Shown here: positions 22,322-31,224 of the stretch, in pieces
Numbering within the stretch: the first letter of the stretch is position 1
Layout: the number at the start of each line of letters is the position of its first letter
The notes under the pieces: generated by a model
Databases searched by the model: none
Seen by the model: only the letters and a program-made list of their open reading frames with translations
What the model was told of the DNA's origin: nothing
Assembly: GCF_002303885.1 (NCBI RefSeq)
Contig: NZ_MRCM01000006.1
Span: forward strand, 1 to 64,000
Source: Flavobacterium sp. ACN2
Lineage (GTDB): Bacteria; Bacteroidota; Bacteroidia; Flavobacteriales; Flavobacteriaceae
Direction: 5' to 3'
DNA: 64,000 nucleotides
Translations under genes and position numbers: made by a program

Positions 22322-23383
22322 CTACACCGACATTTCAGCAATTAAATACTGCATCAATTCGCTGGCTTTATGGTATTTTAAATTGCTTGTATTTTGTCCC
22401 GACCAAAAACTAATCATGTCGGTTCTTCCTTGGGCGAGTGCGGCCACTTTTAAAGGAGCGATTAATTTGGTTTGAAGAGGAAAAGGAAGTACTTCCGTTT
22501 CAAAGGGAACAGCGTCAGAGATTTTATTGCTAATCATTCGTCCCATTCTTCCTGTAAGCGATTTTGAAACCGTAGTTGGAACATTCGGATGAGTAAAAAG
22601 CATTTCTTTATGGACAGGTATAGCGCCCGATTCATCTGTAACCATAAAAGCAGTTCCTAATTGTACAGCATCGGCGCCTAAGGTTAGAGCGGCGGCGATT
22701 CCTTTTGCGTCTATGATTCCGCCCGCAGCAATGATTGGTGTTTTAGTTTTTGCTTTTAATTGCTGTACAAGACTGAATAATCCTGTAAAAGAATCTTGTG
22801 CCGGTTTTAAGAAAGAAGGTCTGTGTCCGCCCGCTTCAAATCCTGCTGCGATAATCGCATCTACTTCGGCATCTTCGAGAGCAAGCGCTTCTTCTAAAGT
22901 TGTTGCCGCGCCAATGGTTTTTATGCCTAGTTTTCGGCTTTCTTTCAGTATTTCTTTTGACGGAATTCCGAAAATAAAACTGAAAACAGCAGGTTGGAGT
23001 TCGAATAAAACTTCTACTTGTTTTTCAAATTTAGAAGGAATGTTCGAAGATAAATCAGGAAGCGGAATCCCTAATTCATCAAAATAAGGCTTAAAATTCT
23101 GTTTTATCTTTTCCAGTTTTTCTGGAGGATAATTTAGAAGTTCTTTGTCAACATCATTAACCCATAAATTGATATTGTAAGGTTTAGAAGTAGCTAGTTT
23201 AATTTCTCTTCCAGCGGCTCTAATTTCTTCAGGTGTGAGTGTGTAAGCGCCATAACTGCCTAATCCGCCTGCGTTGCTTACAGAAGCCAATAAAGCGGGA
23301 GTTGAAAAACCACCGCCCATTGGACCTTGTAAAATTGGATACTCAATACCTAGTAATTGTGTTATTTTGGTTGAATTCCACAT
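22322..23383 (-). CDS. Nitronate monooxygenase/2-nitropropane dioxygenase family flavoprotein
   Basis: The 353-residue protein has an FMN-binding TIM barrel of the NPD group: ITQLLGIEYPILQGPMGGG at the start, DAIIAAGFEAGGHRP at about 175-190, and the phosphate-binding IIAAGGIIDAKGIAAALTLGADAVQLGTAF at about 216-246. These enzymes oxidise nitronates or act on related electrophiles. It is the last gene of the minus-strand operon that starts with the yceI-like gene, 6 bp after the SnoaL-like gene. Confidence 0.85.
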   Translation of the reverse strand: MWNSTKITQLLGIEYPILQGPMGGGFSTPALLASVSNAGGLGSYGAYTLTPEEIRAAGREIKLATSKPYNINLWVNDVDKELLNYPPEKLEKIKQNFKPYFDELGIPLPDLSSNIPSKFEKQVEVLFELQPAVFSFIFGIPSKEILKESRKLGIKTIGAATTLEEALALEDAEVDAIIAAGFEAGGHRPSFLKPAQDSFTGLFSLVQQLKAKTKTPIIAAGGIIDAKGIAAALTLGADAVQLGTAFMVTDESGAIPVHKEMLFTHPNVPTTVSKSLTGRMGRMISNKISDAVPFETEVLPFPLQTKLIAPLKVAALAQGRTDMISFWSGQNTSNLKYHKASELMQYLIAEMSV

Positions 23384-23389
23384 TGTATT

Positions 23390-23764
23390 TTAATTTAATT
23401 TAGTTGCTAATTTGTTACTGATAACCCATTTGCCATCAACAACGATAAGACTTAAAAGGTCATAATAATTATACTCGAATATCGGAACTTGAACTTTCGC
23501 GACAGCGGTATTATTGATAATTTCTAAAGATAGGATTTTCATTTTGAATTCTTCTCCCAATTCCTTTGGACTTTTACGGTTTTTTACGCCTTCCAGATAT
23601 TGATTTACGGTTTTAAAATGAGTTTTCCCATTAATATCAAAACCGACAATTGCCTCTTGATGAAACACACTTCGCAATAAAGGAACATCACCAGTATAAA
23701 TTCCGTTAAAATAATTCATAAGCACAGCTGTAATCAGAGCTGCATTTGTGCCAAAATTTTCCAT
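23390..23764 (-). CDS. SnoaL/NTF2-like protein (nuclear-transport-factor fold)
   Basis: The 124-residue protein is the size of one NTF2-like cone domain. It shows YFNGIYTGDVPLLRSVFHQE near the start and AKVQVPIFEYNYYDLLSLI...DGKWVISNKL at the end, the pattern of putative lumazine-binding or SnoaL-like proteins. No catalytic residues can be assigned. It sits between an SDR and a flavoprotein gene in a tight operon. Confidence 0.7.
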   Translation of the reverse strand: MENFGTNAALITAVLMNYFNGIYTGDVPLLRSVFHQEAIVGFDINGKTHFKTVNQYLEGVKNRKSPKELGEEFKMKILSLEIINNTAVAKVQVPIFEYNYYDLLSLIVVDGKWVISNKLATKLN

Positions 23765-23784
23765 GATTTTAAGTTTTGAAGTTA

Positions 23785-24522
23785 TCAGATGCTGTGTCCA
23801 GCAACGTGTCCGCCATCTAAATTAATGATTTCGCCAGTTATAAAATTGCTTTCGGCCAAATAAAGAGCCAATTGCGCCACATCGTGGGTTTCTCCAATTC
23901 GTTTTAATAGATGTAATCCTGCCAAACTATCGGCATTATCGACACCTGTTTTAGCTTGAAGCGGACTTCTAATAATCCCTGGAGCAATCGCATTTACTCT
24001 AATATTGTTTTTTCCGAATTCTGCAGCAAGTTGTCTTGTAAAGGCATGAACGCCGCCTTTGCTAGAAATAGGCGCAGTTGCAGGAAATCCGTCGATGGCA
24101 TGATCTACTAAAACAGTTCCGATGTTAATAATAGATCCTTCACCTTGTTGCAGCATTTGTTTTACAGCCGCTTGACTTGTAAAATAAGTTCCTTTTAAAT
24201 TAATGTTTAAAAAACGATCTAAGTCTTGTTCTTCAACATCTAAGAAAGCTTGCGGCTGGAATATCCCCGCATTGTTTACCAATACATCAACACTTCCGAA
24301 ACGGTCTAAAGCAGTTTCAACTAATTCTTTTCCGGTTGCAATACTGCTTACATCACCGTGTACCATTGCAAGTTGATTCACATGTCCTAATTCTTTAAAA
24401 GTAGTTTCAAGATTCTGCAAATTGGCAGAATTGATCACTACATTGTAGCCTTTTTCTAAAAATAACTGAGCTATTGATTTACCGATGCCTGTTGAGGCAC
24501 CGGTTACTATAATTGTTTTCAT
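23785..24522 (-). CDS. Short-chain dehydrogenase/reductase
   Basis: The 245-residue protein is a classical SDR: TGASTGIGKSIAQ at 7-19 for NAD(P) binding, NNAGIF near 87, and GSIINIGTV. The usual YxxxK triad position reads SSKGGVHAF; there the Tyr is replaced by Ser (TAPISSKGG), although the Lys is kept. The end has GEIINLDGGHVAG. The missing catalytic Tyr suggests altered or reduced activity. It is part of the yceI-led operon. Confidence 0.85.
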   Translation of the reverse strand: MKTIIVTGASTGIGKSIAQLFLEKGYNVVINSANLQNLETTFKELGHVNQLAMVHGDVSSIATGKELVETALDRFGSVDVLVNNAGIFQPQAFLDVEEQDLDRFLNINLKGTYFTSQAAVKQMLQQGEGSIINIGTVLVDHAIDGFPATAPISSKGGVHAFTRQLAAEFGKNNIRVNAIAPGIIRSPLQAKTGVDNADSLAGLHLLKRIGETHDVAQLALYLAESNFITGEIINLDGGHVAGHSI

Positions 24523-24540
24523 TTTTCTGATTTTAAATGA

Positions 24541-24759
24541 TTATTTTTTTTGAGCTGTAATGCCTCTTTCGCGCAAGACAGAAACCTGTTCACCTGCAAA
24601 TCCCCAATCGTCTAATTCTATTTCTTGAATCACGATGTGTGTAAGGCTCGGATCTTTGTCCAAAACATCAGTTATTAATTGGGTAATGCCAGAAATGAGC
24701 TGCTGTTTTTGTTCTCTTGTAACACCTTCACGAGTTACTTCAATTTTTACATATGGCAT
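24541..24759 (-). CDS. 4-oxalocrotonate tautomerase-family protein
   Basis: The 72-residue protein is the usual length for the family. It starts MPYVKIEVTREG, so after Met removal the catalytic N-terminal Pro is exposed. ITDVLDKDPSLTHIVIQEI also fits. Family members tautomerise enol/keto acids or act on halogenated and conjugated substrates. It lies 18 bp upstream of the SDR gene in the same operon. Confidence 0.85.
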   Translation of the reverse strand: MPYVKIEVTREGVTREQKQQLISGITQLITDVLDKDPSLTHIVIQEIELDDWGFAGEQVSVLRERGITAQKK

Positions 24760-24771
24760 GATTTCTAAGTA

Positions 24772-25305
24772 TTAAGCAAGTTTTGCTGTTAGGTTTACGT
24801 GTAATTCAAATTCGTTGTAAATCAAAGTATCTCCAAGATTGGTGAAGAAATTTCCAGAGCGGAATTTCATATCATATTTGGTGCGGTCAACGATGATTTT
24901 AGCAGAAGCTTTCAAATCGTTTTCATTTTTTTCCACTTCCAAATTGAAACCAATTGGATGTGTAATGGCTTTAATGGTAAGATTGCCTTCGATAAAATAA
25001 GCTGAAGAAGATTGTTTAGAAACAGCCGTAATGTCTAAAGATGCAGTTTTGAATTTGTCTGTAGAAAAGAAATCCTCAGAAGCCAAATGTCCCGCAAACT
25101 GCTGATTTGTTGCAGAGTCGGTAACATCAAGAATAGAGATAGAAGTAGTGTCTATAACGACATTTCCTCCACTAAGTTCGTCATTAGAAAAAGTAAAATT
25201 ACCATTCTCGATATTAATTGTTCCATTGTGTTGTCCAGTAACTTTTTTTCCAATCCAGTTTACTTGACTTTCAGTATTCGAAATTTTAAAATTTTTAGTT
25301 TCCAT
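24772..25305 (-). CDS. YceI-like lipocalin-fold protein without signal peptide
   Basis: The 177-residue protein shows the YceI hallmarks: SQVNWIGKKVTGQHNGTINI, FSNDELSGGNVVIDTTSI, and a HLASEDFFSTDKFKTASLDI segment. YceI proteins bind isoprenoids such as polyprenyl quinones. Most are exported, but this one starts directly in the domain, so it is probably cytoplasmic. It is the first gene of a five-gene operon, behind a Crp/Fnr-type dyad. Confidence 0.87.
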   Translation of the reverse strand: METKNFKISNTESQVNWIGKKVTGQHNGTINIENGNFTFSNDELSGGNVVIDTTSISILDVTDSATNQQFAGHLASEDFFSTDKFKTASLDITAVSKQSSSAYFIEGNLTIKAITHPIGFNLEVEKNENDLKASAKIIVDRTKYDMKFRSGNFFTNLGDTLIYNEFELHVNLTAKLA

Positions 25306-25340
25306 TATTCTGTATTTTAAATTGTTATTAATTTATAGTA

Positions 25341-25385
25341 CAAAGTAATGGCGGTATTCAAAATAGATTACGTGATGTAGATCAC
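25341..25385 (-). promoter_or_regulatory. Crp/Fnr-type operator and promoter of the yceI operon
   Basis: GTGATGTAGATCAC at 25372-25385 is a dyad with perfect 5-bp arms (GTGAT...ATCAC), the shape bound by Crp/Fnr-family proteins. On the minus strand a TACTTTG -7-like box follows at 25341-25347. The operator centre is then about 45 bp upstream of the likely start of transcription, an activator position. The regulator gene ends 6 bp away. Confidence 0.65.
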
Positions 25386-25390
25386 ATTCG

Positions 25391-25975
25391 TCAATGTGGT
25401 TTAGAAGCGTTGTACAATCGGCTTAAAGTTTCTCTGGATACACCAAGATAAGCGGCGATTAAATGTTTAGGTACAGTATTGTATAAGGCAGGATAGAGGG
25501 CAAGCAATTCTTCGTATCTCGTTTTGGTGTCATTATTCATAAAAGAAAGCAATCTTTTCTGAGAAGCGACATAACCGCGATTGGTTCTCCATCTAAAAAA
25601 ATGTTCTATTTCGTGTATTTCACTACAGATTTTCTCTCGATCCTGATTTGAAAGAGAAAGAATTTCAACATCCGACACACAATCTACATTAATTGTAGCT
25701 TTAGTTTTGTTGTAAAGTGCCGCATAATCAGAAGCCCACCAAGTTGGCATAGCAAACTGTAGGATGTACATTTTTACGTCATCATTGACATAAAAAGACT
25801 TTAAACAGCCCGAAACTACAAAATACTCTTTGTCAACATCCTGACTTTCAATAATAATAGTTTGCCCTTTTTTAAAAGTTTCTGTTTTAAAATGCGAAAA
25901 GAAATAATCAAACTGTTCGTCTGTTAAGGTGACAATTTTAGAAACATGCTCTTTTAATAAAGATTTGGCATCCAT
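25391..25975 (-). CDS. Crp/Fnr-family transcriptional regulator
   Basis: The 194-residue protein has an N-terminal cyclic-nucleotide-binding-like beta roll (FKTETFKKGQTIIIESQDVDKE, VVSGCLKSFY) and a C-terminal winged helix with PKHLIAAYLGVSRETLSRL. It has no Fnr-type cysteine cluster, so it is not an iron-sulfur Fnr. It lies directly upstream of the yceI operon in the same direction, and the dyad in that promoter fits its family. Confidence 0.85.
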   Translation of the reverse strand: MDAKSLLKEHVSKIVTLTDEQFDYFFSHFKTETFKKGQTIIIESQDVDKEYFVVSGCLKSFYVNDDVKMYILQFAMPTWWASDYAALYNKTKATINVDCVSDVEILSLSNQDREKICSEIHEIEHFFRWRTNRGYVASQKRLLSFMNNDTKTRYEELLALYPALYNTVPKHLIAAYLGVSRETLSRLYNASKPH

Positions 25976-26190
25976 TGCTGAAGTTTTAATAAAAGTAAAA
26001 GTAATAAATATTAAAACGGTCAGAGCCGATTATTTTTTTATGGTTTTTAAAGTAAGAAACAAAAAAGGAAAGCCTGTTTTTTCAGAAATGATATTTTACG
26101 GTTGAGTCGTTAAAAATGATCATTCAGTTATATAAAAAATGCTTGAAGCCTTTATTTAAGCAATTTTGCGCAAAAGCTTAATTATATTTT

Positions 26191-27024
26191 ATGAATTCAC
26201 CTCTTACTATAATCGCCGCAACAAATTTTTCTGCCATTGCCACTAATGCAGTTAATTATGCCGCTGGGCTTGCAAAAGCTACAGGAGCAAAATTGGTTTT
26301 ATTTAATTCATTTTCGCTGAGTGTACACAGTGCAAACTCGCATATTACTGCAGATGCAATGCAGAAACAGATTGATAAAGCAATTTCTAGACTAGAAAAT
26401 TTAGCCAAAGAAATTGCAGATTCGTTTAAAATTGAAACAGCAGCAATTTGCACCTATTCTTTTTTGGAAGATGAGCTTCCAAAAATTATCAAGGAAACCA
26501 ATGCAGATGTTGTTGTAATGGGAATGGCAGAACGTTCTTTTGAACAAGAATTACTAGGAAATTCAACTACAACAGCCATTAAGAATCTTCAAATTCCAGT
26601 TTTGGCAGTTCCTGAAAATGCCCTTTTCCTAAATATCAAAAAAGTATTATACGCCTGCGATAGTTTGAGTTTTTCGGCTATTAAAAAGTTTAGCTGGATC
26701 AAAAATGCTTTAGGAGATTTTGGAGCAGAAATCGAATTTTTTAGCGTAGACGAAAAATTGGACGATTTAAAAGAAGAGCAGCACAGAATTTTAATGAATT
26801 CGAATATCGAAAAAGAATTTGAAGACGTAAAATATCTTTATAAAACCGTAAGATCGAATGCGGTTATTAACGAAATTAAGAAGGAAATAAAGAATTATGA
26901 GGCCGATTTGCTGATTATGGTGCCTCAAAAATACGGTTTTTGGGATTCTTTGGTCCACAGAAGTAAAACTAGAATTTTGGCAGCAGGGCTAGATATTCCA
27001 TTATTGTCGTTTCCAAATTATTAA
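26191..27024 (+). CDS. Universal stress protein, two-domain type
   Basis: The protein has 277 residues and two UspA-like halves. The first has IIAATNFSAIATNAVNYAA at the start and ADVVVMGMAERSFEQELLGNSTT near 110-132, close to the ATP-binding signature GxxGxxxxxxxGS/T. The second half (KKVLYACDSLSFS..., ADLLIMVPQKYGFWDSLVHRSKT) is divergent. It is monocistronic. Tandem UspA proteins of this size are common in Bacteroidota. Confidence 0.85.
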   Translation: MNSPLTIIAATNFSAIATNAVNYAAGLAKATGAKLVLFNSFSLSVHSANSHITADAMQKQIDKAISRLENLAKEIADSFKIETAAICTYSFLEDELPKIIKETNADVVVMGMAERSFEQELLGNSTTTAIKNLQIPVLAVPENALFLNIKKVLYACDSLSFSAIKKFSWIKNALGDFGAEIEFFSVDEKLDDLKEEQHRILMNSNIEKEFEDVKYLYKTVRSNAVINEIKKEIKNYEADLLIMVPQKYGFWDSLVHRSKTRILAAGLDIPLLSFPNY

Positions 27025-27139
27025 AGATTAATTTGTTTTAAAAACAATGATATAAAAATTACAAGGTTTTTTTTGAAGAAATTTTATCAAAATAAATTTT
27101 AACAGATTTTTTTTGATTTTAGGGATTCTATAATTTTTA

Positions 27140-27358
27140 GTGCTTGATGCCGAATTTCAAAAATATATTTTAACATTTAAGGCAGTTTTGTTAATTATTC
27201 TTAATTGTCTGCTAGTTTCAGATTTTTTTAAATTAATTTTGTGGCACTCTAAAAACTTAAATGCAATAGGTTTTTTTATCAGTATGGCAACAGCTATAAT
27301 TGGGAATTATCTACAAACTGAAATAGCATTGTATGATTTTAAAAATAAAATAAATTAA
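27140..27358 (+). CDS. Possible small membrane protein
   Basis: The 72-residue ORF has a GTG start and two hydrophobic segments (AVLLIILNCLLVSDFFKLIL and AIGFFISMATAIIG). Its composition is plausible for a real membrane protein, but no family or promoter is recognised and the surrounding sequence is AT-rich. It may be chance. Confidence 0.3.
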   Translation: MLDAEFQKYILTFKAVLLIILNCLLVSDFFKLILWHSKNLNAIGFFISMATAIIGNYLQTEIALYDFKNKIN

Positions 27359-27627
27359 AGATTTTATTCCAAAGTAATACCGAGATAGCACTTGGTGTAT
27401 ATTTTTAATTTATTTTAATTGGATTTTGTATAATGATTTTAGCTTGTTCAGGTTTTTTTAAAACAATATTTCTCAGTAAATGATATTGCCAGCAGATTTA
27501 ATCGGCTTTTTAAGGAATACAACTCTATTTCCCGCATCAGTTCTTAATTGAGCTGGACTGTAAAAGAAGAGAAAAAGTATTAAGCATTGCGTTCTAAGAG
27601 TACAAAGCTTAAAAAAAAATAAAAACA

Positions 27628-28674
27628 ATGAGCGCAGTTATTACAGCAATAGGTGGTTTCGTGCCATCATCAATTTTGACCAATAAAAAGATTTCAGAAA
27701 CTGTTGATACATCGGAGGAATGGATCATTAAAAGAACTGGAATTAGAGAACGTAGAATCGCAGACGACGACACAGCAACATCTGATCTTGCCGCAGCAGC
27801 GATTGAAAATCTTATCGAAAACTATAAGGTAGATCGCGAAGAAATAGAAGCGCTGTTGGTAGCAACAGCAACTCCGGATCATATTTTAGCGCCAACAGCA
27901 AGTATTGTTTGCGATAAAAGCGGACTTACAAATGCTTTTGGAATTGATATGAATGCGGCTTGCAGCGGATTTTTGTATGCACTAGAAATGGGAGCAAACA
28001 TGATCGAAAGCGGTCGTTACAAAAAATTAATCATCGTTGGAGCAGATAAAATGAGCTCTATCGTAGATTATGAAGACCGTAATACTTGTATTCTTTTCGG
28101 AGATGGAGCAGGAGCAGTTTTGTTAGAAAAAACAGAATCTGATGCTGGTTTGATGAAAACCATTCTAAAAACAGACGGAAGCGGAGTTTCTTCTTTGGCT
28201 GTACCGGCTGGAGGTTCTAGAAATCCAACTTCTATGCAGAGTCTTTTGCACAGAACGCATTATTTAAAACAAGACGGTGCTTTTGTATTTAAAAGAGCCG
28301 TTGCAGCAATGAGCCAAGTTTCGCAAGATGCTTTGGCAAAAAATGAACTAGAAGCAGATAAAATTGATTGGGTTGTACCGCATCAAGCAAATTTGAGAAT
28401 CATTAATGCTGTAAGCGAAAGCTTGAATATTGATTTTGACAAAGTAAAAGTAAATATTGATCGTTACGGAAATACAACATCTGCAACAGTTCCGTTGTGT
28501 TTATGGGATTTTAAAGATGATTTTAAAGAAGGACAAAATGTATTGATCACTACTTTTGGTGCAGGATTTTCTTGGGGCGCAACGTGCTTAAAATGGGGCG
28601 TTATGCGTGAGAAAAATCCAACTGCTACCATAAAAGCAGACAAAAAAGAAGAAGGTGTTCTAGTAGAACACTAA
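27628..28674 (+). CDS. fabH: Beta-ketoacyl-ACP synthase III (FabH-like), accessory copy
   Basis: The 348-residue protein has the complete KAS III triad: Cys112 in NAACSGFLYAL, His252 in VPHQANLRI, and Asn282 in YGNTTSATVPL. EEWIIKRTGIRERRI is a family signature. About 20 residues follow the usual C-terminus (MREKNPTATIKAD...), which is unusual. KAS III condenses an acyl-CoA primer with malonyl-ACP to start fatty-acid chains. It stands apart from other fatty-acid genes and is followed by a two-component pair, so it is likely a regulated accessory copy. Confidence 0.88.
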   Translation: MSAVITAIGGFVPSSILTNKKISETVDTSEEWIIKRTGIRERRIADDDTATSDLAAAAIENLIENYKVDREEIEALLVATATPDHILAPTASIVCDKSGLTNAFGIDMNAACSGFLYALEMGANMIESGRYKKLIIVGADKMSSIVDYEDRNTCILFGDGAGAVLLEKTESDAGLMKTILKTDGSGVSSLAVPAGGSRNPTSMQSLLHRTHYLKQDGAFVFKRAVAAMSQVSQDALAKNELEADKIDWVVPHQANLRIINAVSESLNIDFDKVKVNIDRYGNTTSATVPLCLWDFKDDFKEGQNVLITTFGAGFSWGATCLKWGVMREKNPTATIKADKKEEGVLVEH

Positions 28675-28713
28675 TAAGATAGGATTTTTCAATTTTTACA
28701 GTTGAGGGAATAA

Positions 28714-29808
28714 ATGGGTAGAAAGAACCAAAATAAAAAAACAGGCAAGAATTTTTTCTATAAATACTACAGGGTTATAGTAATTCCAGCCGTTTTTTTG
28801 GTCTATCTTTCGTCCTATTATTTTCTAAATCCATATAGGAATTTTGAAGAGGAAGGTTTGCTCGATTTAGATCAGACCTTCGATATCTTCATCATTTTGC
28901 TTTACTGCGCCATTCTTACAGAACTAACTTTGTTTGTTGGCCGAAAATTAAACTACTACATAAGTTGGGAGCAAAATCCAGCATTTAGAGCAATAGCACA
29001 GTTTATTTGTCTTATTGCTGGAAACATACTTTTAAACTACTTTTTTTCTTGCCTTTGGGATTATTTGTACCCTTGTACAGCGCTGGAAGAAAATGATTTG
29101 GTTACCATTTGGCAGTCTAAAATTATGGCAGCGATTATCTCGCTTTTCATTAGTGCCATTCATACCGGAATATTTCTGCTAAACAGATGGCGTTTAAACG
29201 CTATTGAAACGGCCGAGTTAAAAATTAAAGCATCAGAACTTCAAGAATCGGTAACACGTTCAAAATTGGAATCTCTTAAGATGCAGTTAGATCCGCACTT
29301 TGTGTTCAATAATTTCAGCACTTTGACAGAGCTGATTTATGAAGATCAGAAAGAAGCGGCTTCGTTCTTAGAAAATATAACGAGAGTATATCGTTATATG
29401 ATTTCCAATTCAAATAAAGATACCATTACTGTAAAAGAGGAAATAGAATTCTTAAATGCTTATTTTTATTTACTAAAGAAAAGATTAGGCGATAAAATCG
29501 ATTTGAAAATTGAAGTTGATTCTCCTTCTTTAGCACTTCATTTACCGCCATTAACCTTGCAGTTGTTGGTAGAAAATGCTGTAAAACACAATATGGCCAC
29601 TTTGGCCAATCCGCTTACCATTACTGTTTTTTCTGATTCTGGTGATATTATTGTTCGAAATAACTTGCAGAGAACCGCTGGAAAAAGTTTGGCTTCAACA
29701 GGAATAGGGAATAAAAACATCGAATTTCGTTATAAAATTTTATCTGAGAGAATGCCGATTTTTAATGAATCAAGCAGCTATTATGAGGTACGTCTGCCAT
29801 TAATTTAA
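28714..29808 (+). CDS. LytS/YehU-type sensor histidine kinase (second pair)
   Basis: The 364-residue protein has four membrane segments in the first 160 residues and a coiled linker. Phospho-acceptor His195 is in LDPHFVFNNFSTL, and the ATPase part has LLVENAVKHNMA and TGIGNKNIEFRY. It is the same class as the kinase at 19223 but clearly divergent from it. It starts 39 bp after the fabH-like gene and ends 5 bp before its regulator gene, so all three may be co-transcribed. Confidence 0.88.
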   Translation: MGRKNQNKKTGKNFFYKYYRVIVIPAVFLVYLSSYYFLNPYRNFEEEGLLDLDQTFDIFIILLYCAILTELTLFVGRKLNYYISWEQNPAFRAIAQFICLIAGNILLNYFFSCLWDYLYPCTALEENDLVTIWQSKIMAAIISLFISAIHTGIFLLNRWRLNAIETAELKIKASELQESVTRSKLESLKMQLDPHFVFNNFSTLTELIYEDQKEAASFLENITRVYRYMISNSNKDTITVKEEIEFLNAYFYLLKKRLGDKIDLKIEVDSPSLALHLPPLTLQLLVENAVKHNMATLANPLTITVFSDSGDIIVRNNLQRTAGKSLASTGIGNKNIEFRYKILSERMPIFNESSSYYEVRLPLI

Positions 29809-29813
29809 AAGTT

Positions 29814-30569
29814 ATGAAAATTTTAATTGTAGAAGATGAAAGTATTAACGCAAGCCGATTAAAAAGGCTGCTCGAAGAACTGGAACCTAACTGTGAGATT
29901 TTAGGAATCATTGATACTGTTGTGGATACAGTCGAATGGTTAAAATCCAACCCTTGTCCAGATTTGATTACAATGGATATTCGTTTAGCAGACGGATTGA
30001 GTTTTGCCATTTTTGACGAAATTACTATCACTTGCCCTGTAATTTTTACTACAGCATACGACGAATATGCGATTCGTGCTTTTAAGGTAAACAGCATCGA
30101 TTATTTGATGAAACCTATCGAAAAGAACGAATTGGAGTTTGCCTTAAGCAAATTTAAATCTTTAAATAAAAACGAAACCAGCGTGACCAATATCGCCGGA
30201 ATTCTAAAAGAACTGATTGAAAAACCAGTTTTCAGAATGCGCTTTTTAGTAACCTATCGTGACGGTTATAAAAGCGTAGACGTTTCCGATATCGACTTTA
30301 TATATTCGGAGTTTAAAACCAGTAATTTATTCCTAAAATCGGGCGTAATTATATCCATTCCGCAAACCATGGAAGAACTGGAACAGGAATTAGATCCTAA
30401 TCTCTTTTTTCGTGCCAACCGTCAGTTTTTCATTCGTGCCGAAAGCATCAAATCTATTGCGAACTACTTCAACGCAAAACTCAAAATCCAACTAAAACTC
30501 GACCCCGAACGCGAAGTAATCATCAGCAGGGAAAAAACGCCTTTCTTTAAACAGTGGATGGATCGCTAG
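29814..30569 (+). CDS. LytTR-family response regulator (second pair)
   Basis: The 251-residue protein has a receiver with Asp55 in LITMDIRLADG and Lys in YLMKPIEKN, then a LytTR domain from about 145 (VTYRDGYKSVDVSDIDFIYS, FFRANRQFFIRAESI). It is the partner of the upstream kinase. The target genes are not evident; the neighbouring fabH-like gene or the RND operon are candidates. Confidence 0.88.
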   Translation: MKILIVEDESINASRLKRLLEELEPNCEILGIIDTVVDTVEWLKSNPCPDLITMDIRLADGLSFAIFDEITITCPVIFTTAYDEYAIRAFKVNSIDYLMKPIEKNELEFALSKFKSLNKNETSVTNIAGILKELIEKPVFRMRFLVTYRDGYKSVDVSDIDFIYSEFKTSNLFLKSGVIISIPQTMEELEQELDPNLFFRANRQFFIRAESIKSIANYFNAKLKIQLKLDPEREVIISREKTPFFKQWMDR

Positions 30570-31110
30570 TGAAGGCGCTAAGGTTCTGAGATGCTAAGAT
30601 TCTGAGGTTTTTTGTTTTGCCACGAATTTTTGTCACGAATTTTGCCACGAAGGCACTAAGACGCGAAGTTTTTTTTCGCCACGAATTCACGAATTTTTTT
30701 GATACGAAGATGCGATTTTTTTTTGCTACAAATTCCACGAATTTCCGCTAATTTTTTCCTGTGTTTATGATGTTTTGCTCTCATTTTTGTCATTTCGACG
30801 AAGGAGAAATCTCCACAAGTAGCTCCGCAATCTATTGCCAATCTTTGTAGAGTTTCTCGCGGAGATTTCTCCTTCGTCGAAATGACAAACGTTGCGTTTT
30901 ACCAACTTGGCGATAAAAATTCGAGAAATTATCTGCAGTATTTCACACAAGAATTCAATTAGAGAAATTCGTGAATTCGTGGCATAAAAAACTTCGCGTC
31001 TCAGCGACTTTGCGAGATTCTTTTCAATTATTCTTAAAAAAACTTTTCGCCTTAGTGTCTTCATGGCAGAAAAAAACTTAGAACCTTAGCATCTTAGCCA
31101 CTTAGCACCT
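30570..31110. repeat. Long repeat-rich intergenic region
   Basis: The region contains ACGAATTTTNCCACGAA-type words, CTTTGCGAGATT, and CTTAGCATCTTAGCCACTTAG-like phrases (about 30575-30610 and 31080-31110). These are shared with other gaps in the window, for example before oxyR at 8226. No credible gene is present. It must also hold the promoter of the RND operon. Confidence 0.55.
30787..30888. repeat. REP-like perfect palindrome with CGACGAAGGAG arms
   Basis: Perfect 28-bp arms at 30787-30814 and 30861-30888 (TTGTCATTTCGACGAAGGAG plus AAATCTCC) surround a 46-base loop. A degenerate relative is at 10152. It is GC-richer than its flanks. Confidence 0.75.
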
Positions 31111-31224
31111 TAAAAAAGAATATCCGTTTCGGTGTCAAAAAATGTCGTTTGGGTAAATTTCTTCCCTAAAAAACGGGTTTTACGCTGTTATTTTGCGCCC
31201 AAATTTGAGGTAATTCATTTAAAA

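Noticed and set aside
27440..27552. Plus-strand segment reading QYFSVNDIASRFNRLFKEYN, resembling part of an AraC-type HTH
   Set aside because: Only about 35 residues are open, with a stop soon after and no start or second helix. It may be a gene remnant, but the similarity is too short to support a pseudogene call.
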